DNA of 64,000 nucleotides, taken from NCBI RefSeq assembly GCF_003752135.1, contig NZ_RJVK01000002.1:1-64000 (forward strand). The letters are read 5' to 3'. The stretch is from Caminibacter pacificus (GTDB lineage Bacteria > Campylobacterota > Campylobacteria > Campylobacterales > Nautiliaceae). A model generated the notes under the pieces. It ran no database searches and had not been told where the DNA came from. It was given only the letters and a program-made list of their open reading frames with translations. Of the stretch, positions 56,371 to 64,000 are shown one piece after another; the stretch's first letter is position 1; each line of letters starts with the position of its first letter. The position numbers and the translations under genes were made by a program.

Positions 56371-57490
56371 CGTCACCTTTAAGAGAAATCACATCTTCAT
56401 CGGTACCTGCTATACCTTTTTGGAATTTTTCTTTTTTAAGTTTTAGTAAGAAATCATCCGGACTAGTAGCAAATTCGATTGCTCTTTCTTCACTTACTTT
56501 TCCTTCAAGAACCAAATCCACTAAATGCTGATCGAAACTTTGAGTACCGTATACTTTTTTACCTTCTTCGATTGCGTCTTTGATTTCTTGGTCTCTGTTT
56601 TGAAGAATAAGCTCTTTTATTCTTGCGGTTTTAAGCATAATCTCCATAGCTGCTACCCTCTTTCTATCCACTGTCGGTACAAGTCTTTGAGAAATAATAC
56701 CCTCAAGCACGGAAGCTAAAACAAGTCTGATTCTCGGCTGCTCATCAGGCGGGAAAATACCAATAATCCTATTAAGTGTCTCTTTTGCATCAAGTGTATG
56801 CAACGTAGAAAATACTAGATGCCCAGTCTCAGCAGCGTGAAGCGCTATTTCCATTGTTTCTTTATCCCTCATCTCACCGACCAAAATAATATCCGGGTCC
56901 TCACGAAGTGCCGCACGAAGAGCACTTGAGAAACTCAGAGTATCTTCTCCTAAACTTCTTTGATTGATTAAAGCCTTTTTCTCTTTGTGAATAAACTCTA
57001 CCGGGTCCTCGATAGTTATAATATGTTTTGGTTTTTTTTCATTAATTTCGTTAATCAACGCGGCAAGAGTAGTAGATTTACCACTACCCTTAACTCCCGT
57101 TACAAGTACAAGTCCTCTTTCCATCATGGCAAATTTTTTTACGACTTTAGGAAGTCCGAGTTCTTCTATTGTTGGAATTTTTATAGGAATAACCCTAAAC
57201 ACTATAGAAGGGCCGTCAACCTGAAAGAATGCATTGACCCTAAAACGATAGTTTTCATCCAATTTATAAGAAAAATCTATCTCTTTTTTTTCGACTAATT
57301 CGTTAAATCTGCTTCTTAAAAGTTCTTTGAGAAGGTTTATAACACCTTCTCTCGTAAGTTTAGGTGATTCGACTTTGTGCAAAATTCCGTGAATTCTAAC
57401 TCTTATACCACTACCGGCTTTGACGTGTAAGTCTGAGCCGTGATTTTTAATTAAAGCATATAAGTATCTATTTAATTCTTCTCTTACCAT
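56360..57490 (-). CDS. pilT: Type IV pilus retraction ATPase PilT
   Basis: 376 residues. N-terminal PAS-like domain (GSDLHVKAGSGIRVRIHG), Walker A TGVKGSGKST (131-140), Asp box ITIEDPVEF, Walker B PDIILVGEMRD, His box ETGHLVFSTLHTLDA and the retraction motif region AAMEIMLKT, all PilT-like. A charged 35-residue tail follows. No pilus assembly gene is adjacent; a lone prepilin gene is at the left end. Cotranscribed with the kinase gene. Confidence 0.93.
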   Translation of the reverse strand: MVREELNRYLYALIKNHGSDLHVKAGSGIRVRIHGILHKVESPKLTREGVINLLKELLRSRFNELVEKKEIDFSYKLDENYRFRVNAFFQVDGPSIVFRVIPIKIPTIEELGLPKVVKKFAMMERGLVLVTGVKGSGKSTTLAALINEINEKKPKHIITIEDPVEFIHKEKKALINQRSLGEDTLSFSSALRAALREDPDIILVGEMRDKETMEIALHAAETGHLVFSTLHTLDAKETLNRIIGIFPPDEQPRIRLVLASVLEGIISQRLVPTVDRKRVAAMEIMLKTARIKELILQNRDQEIKDAIEEGKKVYGTQSFDQHLVDLVLEGKVSEERAIEFATSPDDFLLKLKKEKFQKGIAGTDEDVISLKGDGDK

Positions 57491-57491
57491 T

Positions 57492-58445
57492 TTATTCCTT
57501 TATAGAGTTAAGCATCCCTTCAAAAGCTTCTTCAAACGCTTTAACTCCTTCATCAAACAACTCTTGATATACTTTTTGCATATTAATCCCTGCCGGTGTC
57601 AAAAAGCTCATAAACGCATCGATATGTTTCGTTTGAAAATGAAACGACTCTTCAAGTTCTTTATCTTTTATCTCTTCGATTACATCAAGCGGTAACGTTA
57701 ATACGCTATGAGGCAAATATAGATTTTGTACGTAATAGTCTTTTGGTAAATATTCTTGTTTTACTCCCGTACTTGCAAAAAGCGCTCTAATATTCGGATG
57801 CCCTTTTTCTTCGATTTGGTTGTAAATTTTAATAGCGTTAAAAAATCCGACTCTATCTTTTGCAAGATTTTGCATTGCAAGTTGCGGATTTAGTTTTCTA
57901 TCGAATCTACTCACAAAAATTGAAATAACTCCGTCGATAGTTCTCGGACCTTTGCTTATCGCTTCAAGAGCTCTCATGGCTTGGTTCGGTGAAAAGACAA
58001 GAGTTGCGTTGATATTGATACCTCTTTTTGCAAGCTCTTCCATTGCTTTATACCCGGCTTCGTTTGCCGGAATTTTAATCATAACGTTATCTCTTTGTAT
58101 TTTATCATAAAGTCTTAGAGCTTCGTCAATAGTTCCTTTTGCATCGTTAATAAGTCTCGGGTCAACTTCTATACTCGCATATCCGTCATCACCCTCTTCG
58201 TATTTATCTTTTAAAATATCGCAAGCAAGTTGAATATCTTTTACGGCAATCTCTTCATATTTTTCTTTTGGAGATTTTCCTTTTAGTCTTTCAAAATCCT
58301 CTTTATAAATATCTTTTTTTAAAGCGTTTGCAAAAATAGCCGGATTACTCGTAAGCCCGTTTACCAGACCGCTATTTACCAAATCTTTGAATTCGCCTTG
58401 CAAAAACTCCCTATCAAGATAATCAACCCAAATACTCGTACTCAT
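57492..58445 (-). CDS. tal: Transaldolase
   Basis: Pentose-phosphate enzyme moving a dihydroxyacetone unit. 317 residues: SIWVDYLDREFL, NGLTSNPAIF, SIEVDPRL and the Schiff-base lysine in VMIKIPANEAG; INATLVFS follows. Length fits the 300-380-residue TalAB-like bacterial form. tal followed by serB is also found in C. jejuni, though a promoter for each is seen here. Confidence 0.95.
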   Translation of the reverse strand: MSTSIWVDYLDREFLQGEFKDLVNSGLVNGLTSNPAIFANALKKDIYKEDFERLKGKSPKEKYEEIAVKDIQLACDILKDKYEEGDDGYASIEVDPRLINDAKGTIDEALRLYDKIQRDNVMIKIPANEAGYKAMEELAKRGININATLVFSPNQAMRALEAISKGPRTIDGVISIFVSRFDRKLNPQLAMQNLAKDRVGFFNAIKIYNQIEEKGHPNIRALFASTGVKQEYLPKDYYVQNLYLPHSVLTLPLDVIEEIKDKELEESFHFQTKHIDAFMSFLTPAGINMQKVYQELFDEGVKAFEEAFEGMLNSIKE

Positions 58446-58468
58446 TATTACTCCTTATCATTTTTTCG

Positions 58469-58474
58469 ATTTTA
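58469..58474 (-). promoter_or_regulatory. -10 element for tal, short-leader type
   Basis: Minus strand TTTGATAAAATCG, TAAAAT at 58474-58469, followed by AAAAAATGATAAGGAG; the ATG is 24 bases below. Confidence 0.5.
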
Positions 58475-58543
58475 TCAAATTTACATTATAAAAAATTAAC
58501 CCTCTCAACAAAAGAGCAAATTTCTACAATTTCACTAACTAAC

Positions 58544-59167
58544 TCACAAAAACTCAAGTATTTTCGTCAAATCTTTTTCTTCTATAATTATATTGGCTTC
58601 TTTTTTCAAAACTTCTTTAGCACAAAAAGCAACTCTTGTATTCGCATGTTTAAACATGCTCAAATCGTTCGCACCATCACCAACTACCATAGTCTCTTCA
58701 GGACTTACCCCCAAAATATTTTGAATTCTAACAAGCATATCGCCTTTTGAATGACTAAACATCATCTCACCGCCTACAAGACCTGTGAGTCTTCCGTCTT
58801 TTGCGTGTAATGTATTACTAAAATCGGCATCAAATCCCAATTTTTCTCTTGCATAAGAAGTCGCGTTTCTAAAGCCGCCGCTAAAAACAACCACTTTTAT
58901 ATTATCTTTTTTTAAAGCCTTAATCGTCTCATCGGCTCCGGGCATAAACGGAAGATTATGACAAATTTCATCTACTTTTTTCTCTTCCAAGCCTTCAAGA
59001 AGTTTTACTCTCATAATAAGACTTTCAAAAAAATCAAGCTCGCCTCTCATTGCCATTTCGGTAATTGCGGCAACTTTATCTTTAAGTCCTAAAGGTTCGG
59101 CTAAAAAATCTATAGTCTCGCCGTCCATTAATGTCGAATCGAAATCAAAAACAGCCAATTTCAACAT
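58544..59167 (-). CDS. serB: Phosphoserine phosphatase
   Basis: HAD enzyme ending serine synthesis. 207 residues; DFDSTLMDGE (Asp8, Asp10), FSGGFRNA, HSKGDML (conserved Lys) and VVGDGANDLSM. The amino-terminal ACT-like part of longer SerB proteins is absent, as is normal for this length. Confidence 0.94.
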   Translation of the reverse strand: MLKLAVFDFDSTLMDGETIDFLAEPLGLKDKVAAITEMAMRGELDFFESLIMRVKLLEGLEEKKVDEICHNLPFMPGADETIKALKKDNIKVVVFSGGFRNATSYAREKLGFDADFSNTLHAKDGRLTGLVGGEMMFSHSKGDMLVRIQNILGVSPEETMVVGDGANDLSMFKHANTRVAFCAKEVLKKEANIIIEEKDLTKILEFL

Positions 59168-59188
59168 TTATCGCCTTTTTTTATTCAA

Positions 59189-59194
59189 ATTTTA
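59189..59194 (-). promoter_or_regulatory. -10 element for serB, short-leader type
   Basis: Minus strand TTTGATAAAATTTG, TAAAAT at 59194-59189, then AATAAAAAAAGGCG and the ATG 22 bases below. Confidence 0.55.
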
Positions 59195-59226
59195 TCAAAG
59201 AATGCCACCATTTAATCATTTTATGT

Positions 59227-59232
59227 TAAAAT
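59227..59232 (+). promoter_or_regulatory. -10 element for tatAC
   Basis: TATGTTAAAATTC: extended -10 with TG and TAAAAT at 59227-59232, 31 bases above the tatA ATG. The string TATGTTAAAATT recurs at the DUF505 gene. Confidence 0.5.
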
Positions 59233-59262
59233 TCTCTAAAATCTCAATTTAAAGGAAACAAA

Positions 59263-59496
59263 ATGGGTGTAAGTACTTGGCAAATTATCGTAATTTTATT
59301 AGTGGTATTACTTCTTTTCGGTGGTAAAAAAATCCCTGAACTTGCTCAAGGTCTCGGAAAAGGTATCAAAAACTTCAAAGACGCTGTAAAAGAAGGCGAA
59401 GAAGAAGCGTCTGTAAAACCTACTGAAAAAGTAGAAGACAAAGCAAACACTACAACTACTCAAAATACTCAAAACACAACACAAAACAATGCTTGA
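59263..59496 (+). CDS. tatA: Twin-arginine translocase subunit TatA
   Basis: 77 residues: one membrane helix (about 4-20; [15 protein letters not shown]), the hinge [20 protein letters not shown] amphipathic helix and a Thr/Asn/Gln-rich tail. Forms the Tat pore for folded proteins. Overlaps tatC by eight bases. No tatB is seen; TatA may do both jobs, or tatB lies elsewhere. Confidence 0.95.
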   Translation: MGVSTWQIIVILLVVLLLFGGKKIPELAQGLGKGIKNFKDAVKEGEEEASVKPTEKVEDKANTTTTQNTQNTTQNNA

Positions 59497-60250
59497 AGAT
59501 TTAAAACCGCATATTGCCGAGCTCCGCTCTCGGCTTATTAAAATAGTAGTAATTTATTTCATATTTTTCATATTGGCGTTCGTATTTTGGAAAGAGATAT
59601 TCCAATGGATGAGCCAACCTCTATTAGAAGCGCTTAAAGTATCCAAAAACAGCGAAATTATCTTTACCGGACTTGCCGAGCCGTTTTTTACGGCTGTGAA
59701 GATTTCGCTTTTTGCGGGACTTTTTATGTCGCTTCCTTTTATCTTATATCAAATATGGGCTTTTATTGCGCCCGGATTATACGAACACGAAAAAAAACTT
59801 ATCATTCCGTTCGTTTTTTGGGGAACGGTAATGTTTGTAGCCGGAGCGGCGTTTGCGTATTATGTCGTATTTCCGGTCGGGTTTAAAATGCTTATTCAAT
59901 TCGGTGGTAGCGAATTTACGGCAATGCCGAGAATGAGCGAATACGTAAGTTTTTTCGGCAAACTGATGCTCGGATTCGGTATAGCGTTTGAAATGCCGGT
60001 AGTAACGTATTTCTTGGCAAAATTGGGTCTTGTTACCGACAGAACGCTAAAAGATTTTGCAAGATATGCAATTGTTATTATTTTCATCTTAGCGGCCGTT
60101 TTAACACCGCCGGATTTATTCTCACAACTTGCAATGGCAACTCCTTTGCTCGTACTTTACGGGGTATCGATTATTATCGCTAAAATCGTAAACCCTGAAA
60201 AAGAAGCGCCTCAAGAATCTCAAGCCCCTAAACAAAAAGAAAAAGAATAA
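59489..60250 (+). CDS. tatC: Twin-arginine translocase subunit TatC
   Basis: 253 residues, six membrane helices. [18 protein letters not shown] is the typical start (HLxELRxR motif with Glu and Arg that recognise the twin-Arg signal), followed by [17 protein letters not shown] and a conserved [20 protein letters not shown]. The C-terminus is a charged linker rich in Glu, Pro, Lys. Confidence 0.96.
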   Translation: MLEDLKPHIAELRSRLIKIVVIYFIFFILAFVFWKEIFQWMSQPLLEALKVSKNSEIIFTGLAEPFFTAVKISLFAGLFMSLPFILYQIWAFIAPGLYEHEKKLIIPFVFWGTVMFVAGAAFAYYVVFPVGFKMLIQFGGSEFTAMPRMSEYVSFFGKLMLGFGIAFEMPVVTYFLAKLGLVTDRTLKDFARYAIVIIFILAAVLTPPDLFSQLAMATPLLVLYGVSIIIAKIVNPEKEAPQESQAPKQKEKE

Positions 60251-60362
60251 TTTTTCTTCTTTTTTTCTTTATTACATTAAATATTATTAAACTATACTTT
60301 TTTGCCGATTTTGGTTAACATTTCACTTTAAATCCTCCGACCTGCTCTAGCCAAAACAAAAG

Positions 60363-60401
60363 TTTAGTCATATTGACTAAATAAAAATTATATGTTAAAA
60401 T
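60363..60401 (+). promoter_or_regulatory. Promoter and palindromic operator of the DUF505 gene
   Basis: TTTAGTCA-TAT-TGACTAAA (60363-60381) is a perfect 19-base palindrome overlapping the -35 TTGACT (60373-60378); 17 bases on is TAAAAT (60396-60401). ATG 60429 follows AGGAGGCGCGCA. The rest of the 178-base gap (60251-60362) holds a weak A/T hairpin after tatC (60236-60265) and, on the minus strand, an 18-codon frame (60371-60315) with no ribosome site. Confidence 0.6.
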
Positions 60402-60428
60402 TGCAAAAAAATTAACAGGAGGCGCGCA

Positions 60429-62285
60429 ATGATTATTAAGAAAGAAGCAGCAAAAATTATATTGGAACTGCTTAACAGCGACACAAAAACAATTAAAACG
60501 GAAGCTTTAAACAATGAAGCTGTAGAAGAGTTAAACCTTGGTGGAATTATCAGATTCCCAATGCCGGCGGTAGCTGAATTTACATATTCGGGTGCGATTG
60601 TAGCCGATGTACTTAACAGAGTTAAAGACAAAATCGAAAACATCGACGAATGGAAAGATAACTTCAAATGGGTAAGTAGTGAAGTTATCGCAATGATTGA
60701 TGCTGCTGTAAAAAACAAAAACAAAACGACAAAAATTTCAAACGACGAACTTGAAAAAAGAGGATTTGCAGAAAATGGTGAATTAACTCAAGAAGCACTT
60801 GATTTATACGAAGCATACAAAATTACAAATCCTGAGCTTGTAATTGATGCGGAGCTTGCAGAATACATAAGAAAATCACCTATGGGTCCGACAGATGCTC
60901 ATTATCTACCGGTAGAAGGTAATAAAAAAGACTTACTTGAAGCGATGAGACTAATCGCATACTCTATTCCAAACGGAGAATTCTTCACATTCACCGAACT
61001 TGGACAAGCGGTAAAAGAAACATTAACTTACGGTGGATGGGCAAGTGAAGGAAGCGTACTTGATTTATCAATTTTAGAAGATATCGCAAAAGTAGCTGAC
61101 GGAGAAGAAATCGACCTTGATAGTCTTGCGAATCTTGAAGCTTTAGGATATGTTGCCGATGTAGACGAATTAACAAAAGCCGGAGAAAAAGCTCTTGAAG
61201 TTTACAGAATCTACAAAGACAAAACAGAAAAACCTTTAAAAACATTCGCAATTTCTGAAGAAGAAGTTGAAACACTAAAAACTATTAAACATATTTGGGA
61301 TGAAAAAGTTCCTGAAAACCCTGAAGAAACACCGACATTTAACGAAATTAAAGCGGAATTACTTGAAAGAAAAATCAGAGAATATAAAAAACTCCTTGAA
61401 AAATACGGTAGAAGACTTGATGAAATGCCTAAGAAAAAACAAGAAATCGCTAAAAAATTCGCTGATTTGGCTGATAAGAAAAAATGGTTTGATGAAAACT
61501 TCGATTTAAGAGAATACCTATACAGCCTTGAAGCGTTCGGACTAATTACTGAGGGTGTTGATGAAAAAGGAAAAGCCGTTTATTTCGTAACACCTGACGG
61601 AGAAAAAGTAATCGAAGATCAAAACTATGACGAAAGAGCGATTCACAGCTGGTCTGTTAAAACACTCGCTATTTCAAACAAAATCTTCAGCGCTCCGAAT
61701 AGAGAGTGGGTGGAAGAAGCAAGAAGAGAAAGAATTCTCGGTACATATGAACCAAGCAAATCTGGACTTATGTATGAAGAACTTGCAACTCATCCGAAAA
61801 TGCCTTATATGACAAGATATGAAATGGATATTTTCAAAATGATTCCGGATGCGGGAATTGCTTGTGAAAACATTCTTGAAGGTAAAGATGAAGACGAAAG
61901 AAGAAAAATTCTTGAAGCTATCGACAAACTTGAAGCAAAAGGATTCATCGAAGTTATGCCTGACGGACATATCGTAGAGACTGAATATGGAAAAATGATG
62001 GATGAAGCGATGAGCGGTGTTCCTGAAGGATTCGGAGCTCCTATTAATCCGACAATTTACAGAGTTGTAAAAGCAATTGCGGATACGGGAAGTATGTATG
62101 TAAAAGAACAAAAAGTAAGAATTCTTCCTGAAAACATTAAAAAAGCCATTAAAGCTTCAGGACTTAGCAAAGAAACATTCGATAAAGCGTATATCGCAGC
62201 AAGAGAAGCGAAATATCTCGGAAGAAATAGCGTAAACGAAGCTGGATTATTAATGCTAAAAGCGGTAGAAGCACTAAACGCTTAA
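60429..62285 (+). CDS. DUF505 family protein
   Basis: 618 residues, acidic and lysine-rich, no signal or membrane segment. It contains several repeated winged-helix-like units of the form LxxLxxxGxIxxxxxGxxxxTxxG, e.g. [40 protein letters not shown] and [20 protein letters not shown]. This matches DUF505, which I associate with methanogens, Aquificales and Nautiliales. Function unknown; the repeated winged-helix look suggests nucleic-acid or protein binding. A perfect AGGAGG ribosome site and a promoter with a near-consensus -35 suggest high expression, and the palindrome suggests regulation. Confidence 0.8.
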   Translation: MIIKKEAAKIILELLNSDTKTIKTEALNNEAVEELNLGGIIRFPMPAVAEFTYSGAIVADVLNRVKDKIENIDEWKDNFKWVSSEVIAMIDAAVKNKNKTTKISNDELEKRGFAENGELTQEALDLYEAYKITNPELVIDAELAEYIRKSPMGPTDAHYLPVEGNKKDLLEAMRLIAYSIPNGEFFTFTELGQAVKETLTYGGWASEGSVLDLSILEDIAKVADGEEIDLDSLANLEALGYVADVDELTKAGEKALEVYRIYKDKTEKPLKTFAISEEEVETLKTIKHIWDEKVPENPEETPTFNEIKAELLERKIREYKKLLEKYGRRLDEMPKKKQEIAKKFADLADKKKWFDENFDLREYLYSLEAFGLITEGVDEKGKAVYFVTPDGEKVIEDQNYDERAIHSWSVKTLAISNKIFSAPNREWVEEARRERILGTYEPSKSGLMYEELATHPKMPYMTRYEMDIFKMIPDAGIACENILEGKDEDERRKILEAIDKLEAKGFIEVMPDGHIVETEYGKMMDEAMSGVPEGFGAPINPTIYRVVKAIADTGSMYVKEQKVRILPENIKKAIKASGLSKETFDKAYIAAREAKYLGRNSVNEAGLLMLKAVEALNA

Positions 62286-62350
62286 TCTTCTCCGCTTTTT
62301 TTTATTAAACAAAATATATCTCTGACACCACTTTCAAGGCGAAAAGAGGC

Positions 62351-62366
62351 AAAAAGCCAAAAGGCT
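62351..62366 (-). terminator. Rho-independent terminator after the CDF gene
   Basis: Minus strand AGCC-TTTT-GGCT followed by TTTTT, beginning within the stop codon of the CDF gene. The stem is short. Confidence 0.45.
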
Positions 62367-63261
62367 ATTCGCACTCTTCAAGAAGTTTATTTATATGAGA
62401 GTCGTCATACGGGTCTGCATGAATATTTATAATCCACTTTTTATCAGGGTCGATTGCTCTTATCTTATCCTCTACGTTTTCGATTATCGTATGGGCGAGT
62501 TTGAGTTTCATATCCGGAGTCAATACCAAATGAACGTCAACAAAGTTTCTATTTCCGGCTTTTCTGGTTCTTAAACAATGATAATCAAGCACTAAAGGCT
62601 CTTTTTTTATTATCTCTTTTATCTTTTCAACCGTCTCAAAATCCAAAGACACATCAAGAAGTATCTCAAATCCCTCTTTTACGATTTCACTTGCTTCTTT
62701 AATAATATAAATACCTATCAAAATAGACAAAATAAAGTCGATATAATACCAACCGGTAAGTTTTACAACGATTAAAGAAACCAAAACCGCACCGTTTGTT
62801 AAAAGGTCCGTTTTGTAATGAAGTAAATCGGATTTAATTACCAAATGATTTGTTTTTTTAACCACATAAGCCAAAAACAGCACCAAAGCAAGAGTGGCCA
62901 GCATAGAAAAAAGCATTACGTAAATAGAAATATTTATTTCGGTAATAGCTTCGTGGTGAATTATTTTTCTGATACCTTCATAAATAATAAAAAGACCGCT
63001 TGCACTAATAAAAAGCCCCTCGAAAAGTGCGGCAAGCCCTTCAATCTTACCTTTTCCGTAATTAAATTTATGGTCGGGCTTACTCTCACTTACCCTAACG
63101 GCGATATTGTTGAAAATAGAAATCACCATATCCAAAATCGAATCAAGAGCACTTGCAATAACAGCCACACTTCCGCTCATAAAACCTACAACAACCTTTG
63201 CAACGGCTAAAACCAAAGCGGTAAGAGTGGCTACCGTAGTAGCCAAACGAGGTAAACTCAT
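62365..63261 (-). CDS. Cation diffusion facilitator family transporter
   Basis: 298 residues, six membrane helices plus a cytoplasmic C-terminal domain. Metal site in helix 2 SALDSILDMV (about Asp40 and Asp44) and helix 5 HYKTD with His/Asp, as in FieF-type proteins for Zn, Fe or Cd export. The cytoplasmic domain has HCLRTRKAGNRNFVDVHLV and a late His, ending HADPYDD. ATG 63261 is preferred to TTG 63264 because AAAGGA lies five bases above it. Confidence 0.92.
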   Translation of the reverse strand: MSLPRLATTVATLTALVLAVAKVVVGFMSGSVAVIASALDSILDMVISIFNNIAVRVSESKPDHKFNYGKGKIEGLAALFEGLFISASGLFIIYEGIRKIIHHEAITEINISIYVMLFSMLATLALVLFLAYVVKKTNHLVIKSDLLHYKTDLLTNGAVLVSLIVVKLTGWYYIDFILSILIGIYIIKEASEIVKEGFEILLDVSLDFETVEKIKEIIKKEPLVLDYHCLRTRKAGNRNFVDVHLVLTPDMKLKLAHTIIENVEDKIRAIDPDKKWIINIHADPYDDSHINKLLEECE

Positions 63262-63307
63262 CAAAATCCTTTTTTGCGTGAAATATTATTTATTAAATCG
63301 TTCCAAG

Positions 63308-64000
63308 TCAAGATAATTTAATACCGTTTTTTAAAATATCTATTAAAACGGTAGCGTAAGAGCCTTTTGGAAGCGTAAAAACTATTTCGTATTGTGCATA
63401 ATCTTTTAGATAATTTTTCTCTAATATTTCAGGAAAAATCCACGCAGCTCTTCTATCGCCTTTTGCCGGAATAAGCTCGTCGTATTTTTCTTCTATTTCT
63501 CTTGCTTTGTCCTTAGCTCTTAGAGCTTTTTTACCCGGCAAAAGACCCGTTACGGTAATGTCTTTATTTAGAAATCTTTCGGTATCTTCTACATTTTCCA
63601 AATAAAAGAATTTACCCACCGGATAGTGACTCATCACGTCTCCCGGTAAAAGTTTAAACGGATGTTTTTGAGCTTTTACAAACTTTATAAGCTCTTTATC
63701 ATATCCGGCAAACTGAAGCTCTTTTTCGCTTAAATCAAAAATGTTACTAAGTTTTATTCTCTCATTTAGCCAATCGTTAAAGAGTTTTGATTGATAAGCG
63801 CTTATTAAAAATTTTTCAAGTTTTCTGTTCTTTACGAATTTGTCACCTTCGATTATAGCCTTGCCCTCTTCCCAGTTATTTCCGAATTTTCCGAATCTTT
63901 GATATCCGAAAAAGTTCGGAATTCCGTATTTTTTAATCTCTTTTAACACATTATCAAGCTTCTTTGCATCCACAGGAAGTACTTTTTTTAACCTAACAAA
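63308..64000 (-). CDS. truD: tRNA pseudouridine synthase D (C-terminal part, cut by window edge)
   Basis: Makes pseudouridine 13 in tRNA(Glu). The open frame runs to the right edge without a natural start; reading across GTG 63973 continues upstream as ...FVRLKKVLPV, so the visible 231 residues are the C-terminal part. IPNFFGYQRFGK is the conserved TruD motif, followed by the TRUD-domain insert region and the C-terminal RRAAWIFPE...FTLPKGSYATVLI. The catalytic Asp lies outside the window. Confidence 0.9.
   Translation of the reverse strand, partial: FVRLKKVLPVDAKKLDNVLKEIKKYGIPNFFGYQRFGKFGNNWEEGKAIIEGDKFVKNRKLEKFLISAYQSKLFNDWLNERIKLSNIFDLSEKELQFAGYDKELIKFVKAQKHPFKLLPGDVMSHYPVGKFFYLENVEDTERFLNKDITVTGLLPGKKALRAKDKAREIEEKYDELIPAKGDRRAAWIFPEILEKNYLKDYAQYEIVFTLPKGSYATVLIDILKNGIKLS

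Noticed and set aside
60315-60371. 18-codon minus-strand frame upstream of the DUF505 gene
   Set aside because: There is a TATAAT above it but no ribosome site, and it overlaps the palindrome of the DUF505 promoter; too short to support.
61674-62111. 145-codon minus-strand frame in the DUF505 gene
   Set aside because: His/Phe/Ser-rich shadow of a strongly coding plus-strand gene.

Overview
The window comes from a chemolithoautotrophic member of the Campylobacterota, most likely of the order Nautiliales (Nautilia, Caminibacter or Lebetimonas type). The support is: a two-subunit ATP-citrate lyase (reductive TCA cycle); very AT-rich DNA with A-rich, short intergenic regions; the order pth-lptF-lysA-HAD-pheA-hisC-fliF-fliG-fliH-dxs and the block ileS-small membrane protein-gatA-guaB, both of which I recall from Campylobacter jejuni; and a DUF505 gene, a family I associate with thermophiles. 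The assignment to order is inference; no rRNA gene lies inside the window.

Layout. 1-4.1 kb: a strong promoter pointing out of the left edge, a lone prepilin and aclBA. 4.1-8.5 kb: a GT-C-like membrane protein, pabA, a chemoreceptor and metF. 8.5-15.1 kb: a compact minus-strand operon that is the best candidate for an undescribed system: PqqD-like protein, ATP-grasp ligase, PLP amino-acid decarboxylase homologue, urea-transporter/M23-peptidase fusion, TPR protein, OmpR-type regulator with a degenerate receiver, and an outer-membrane beta-barrel. 15.2-18.4 kb: a TAXI-type TRAP transporter. 18.4-24.9 kb: guaB, gatA, a 42-residue membrane protein, ileS, ppk2. 25-30.3 kb: plus-strand metabolic and repair genes (CinA-like, ribB, hemH, dtd, DUF2914, Nudix) with one opposing lipoprotein. 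30.4-34.7 kb: a two-component system followed by two ferritin-like DUF2202 proteins, a DUF4405-type membrane protein and a 31-residue membrane peptide, with a textbook sigma70 promoter bracketed by two ACATATGT palindromes. 34.7-37.6 kb: GGCT-like protein, a small secreted protein, Sir2, moaA. 37.6-41.1 kb: a toxin/immunity-like module (DUF2380-like HNH lipoprotein) and a divergent two-component system. 41.1-54.9 kb: msrA, phosphoesterase, dxs, fliHGF, hisC, pheA, HAD, NYN, lysA, lptF-like, pth, rplY. 54.9-64 kb: a sensor kinase, pilT, tal, serB, tatAC, DUF505 protein, CDF transporter, and truD cut by the right edge.

Genes are packed with 1-20 base overlaps (ATGA, TAATG), so most belong to operons. 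Many promoters share the form TTTGATA(A/T)AAT followed 6-10 bases later by AAAAAGG and a start codon only about 20 bases below the -10, giving very short leaders. No tRNA, rRNA, CRISPR array, insertion sequence or prophage was seen. No gap without a gene exceeds 300 bases; the longest is 178 bases, upstream of the DUF505 gene.
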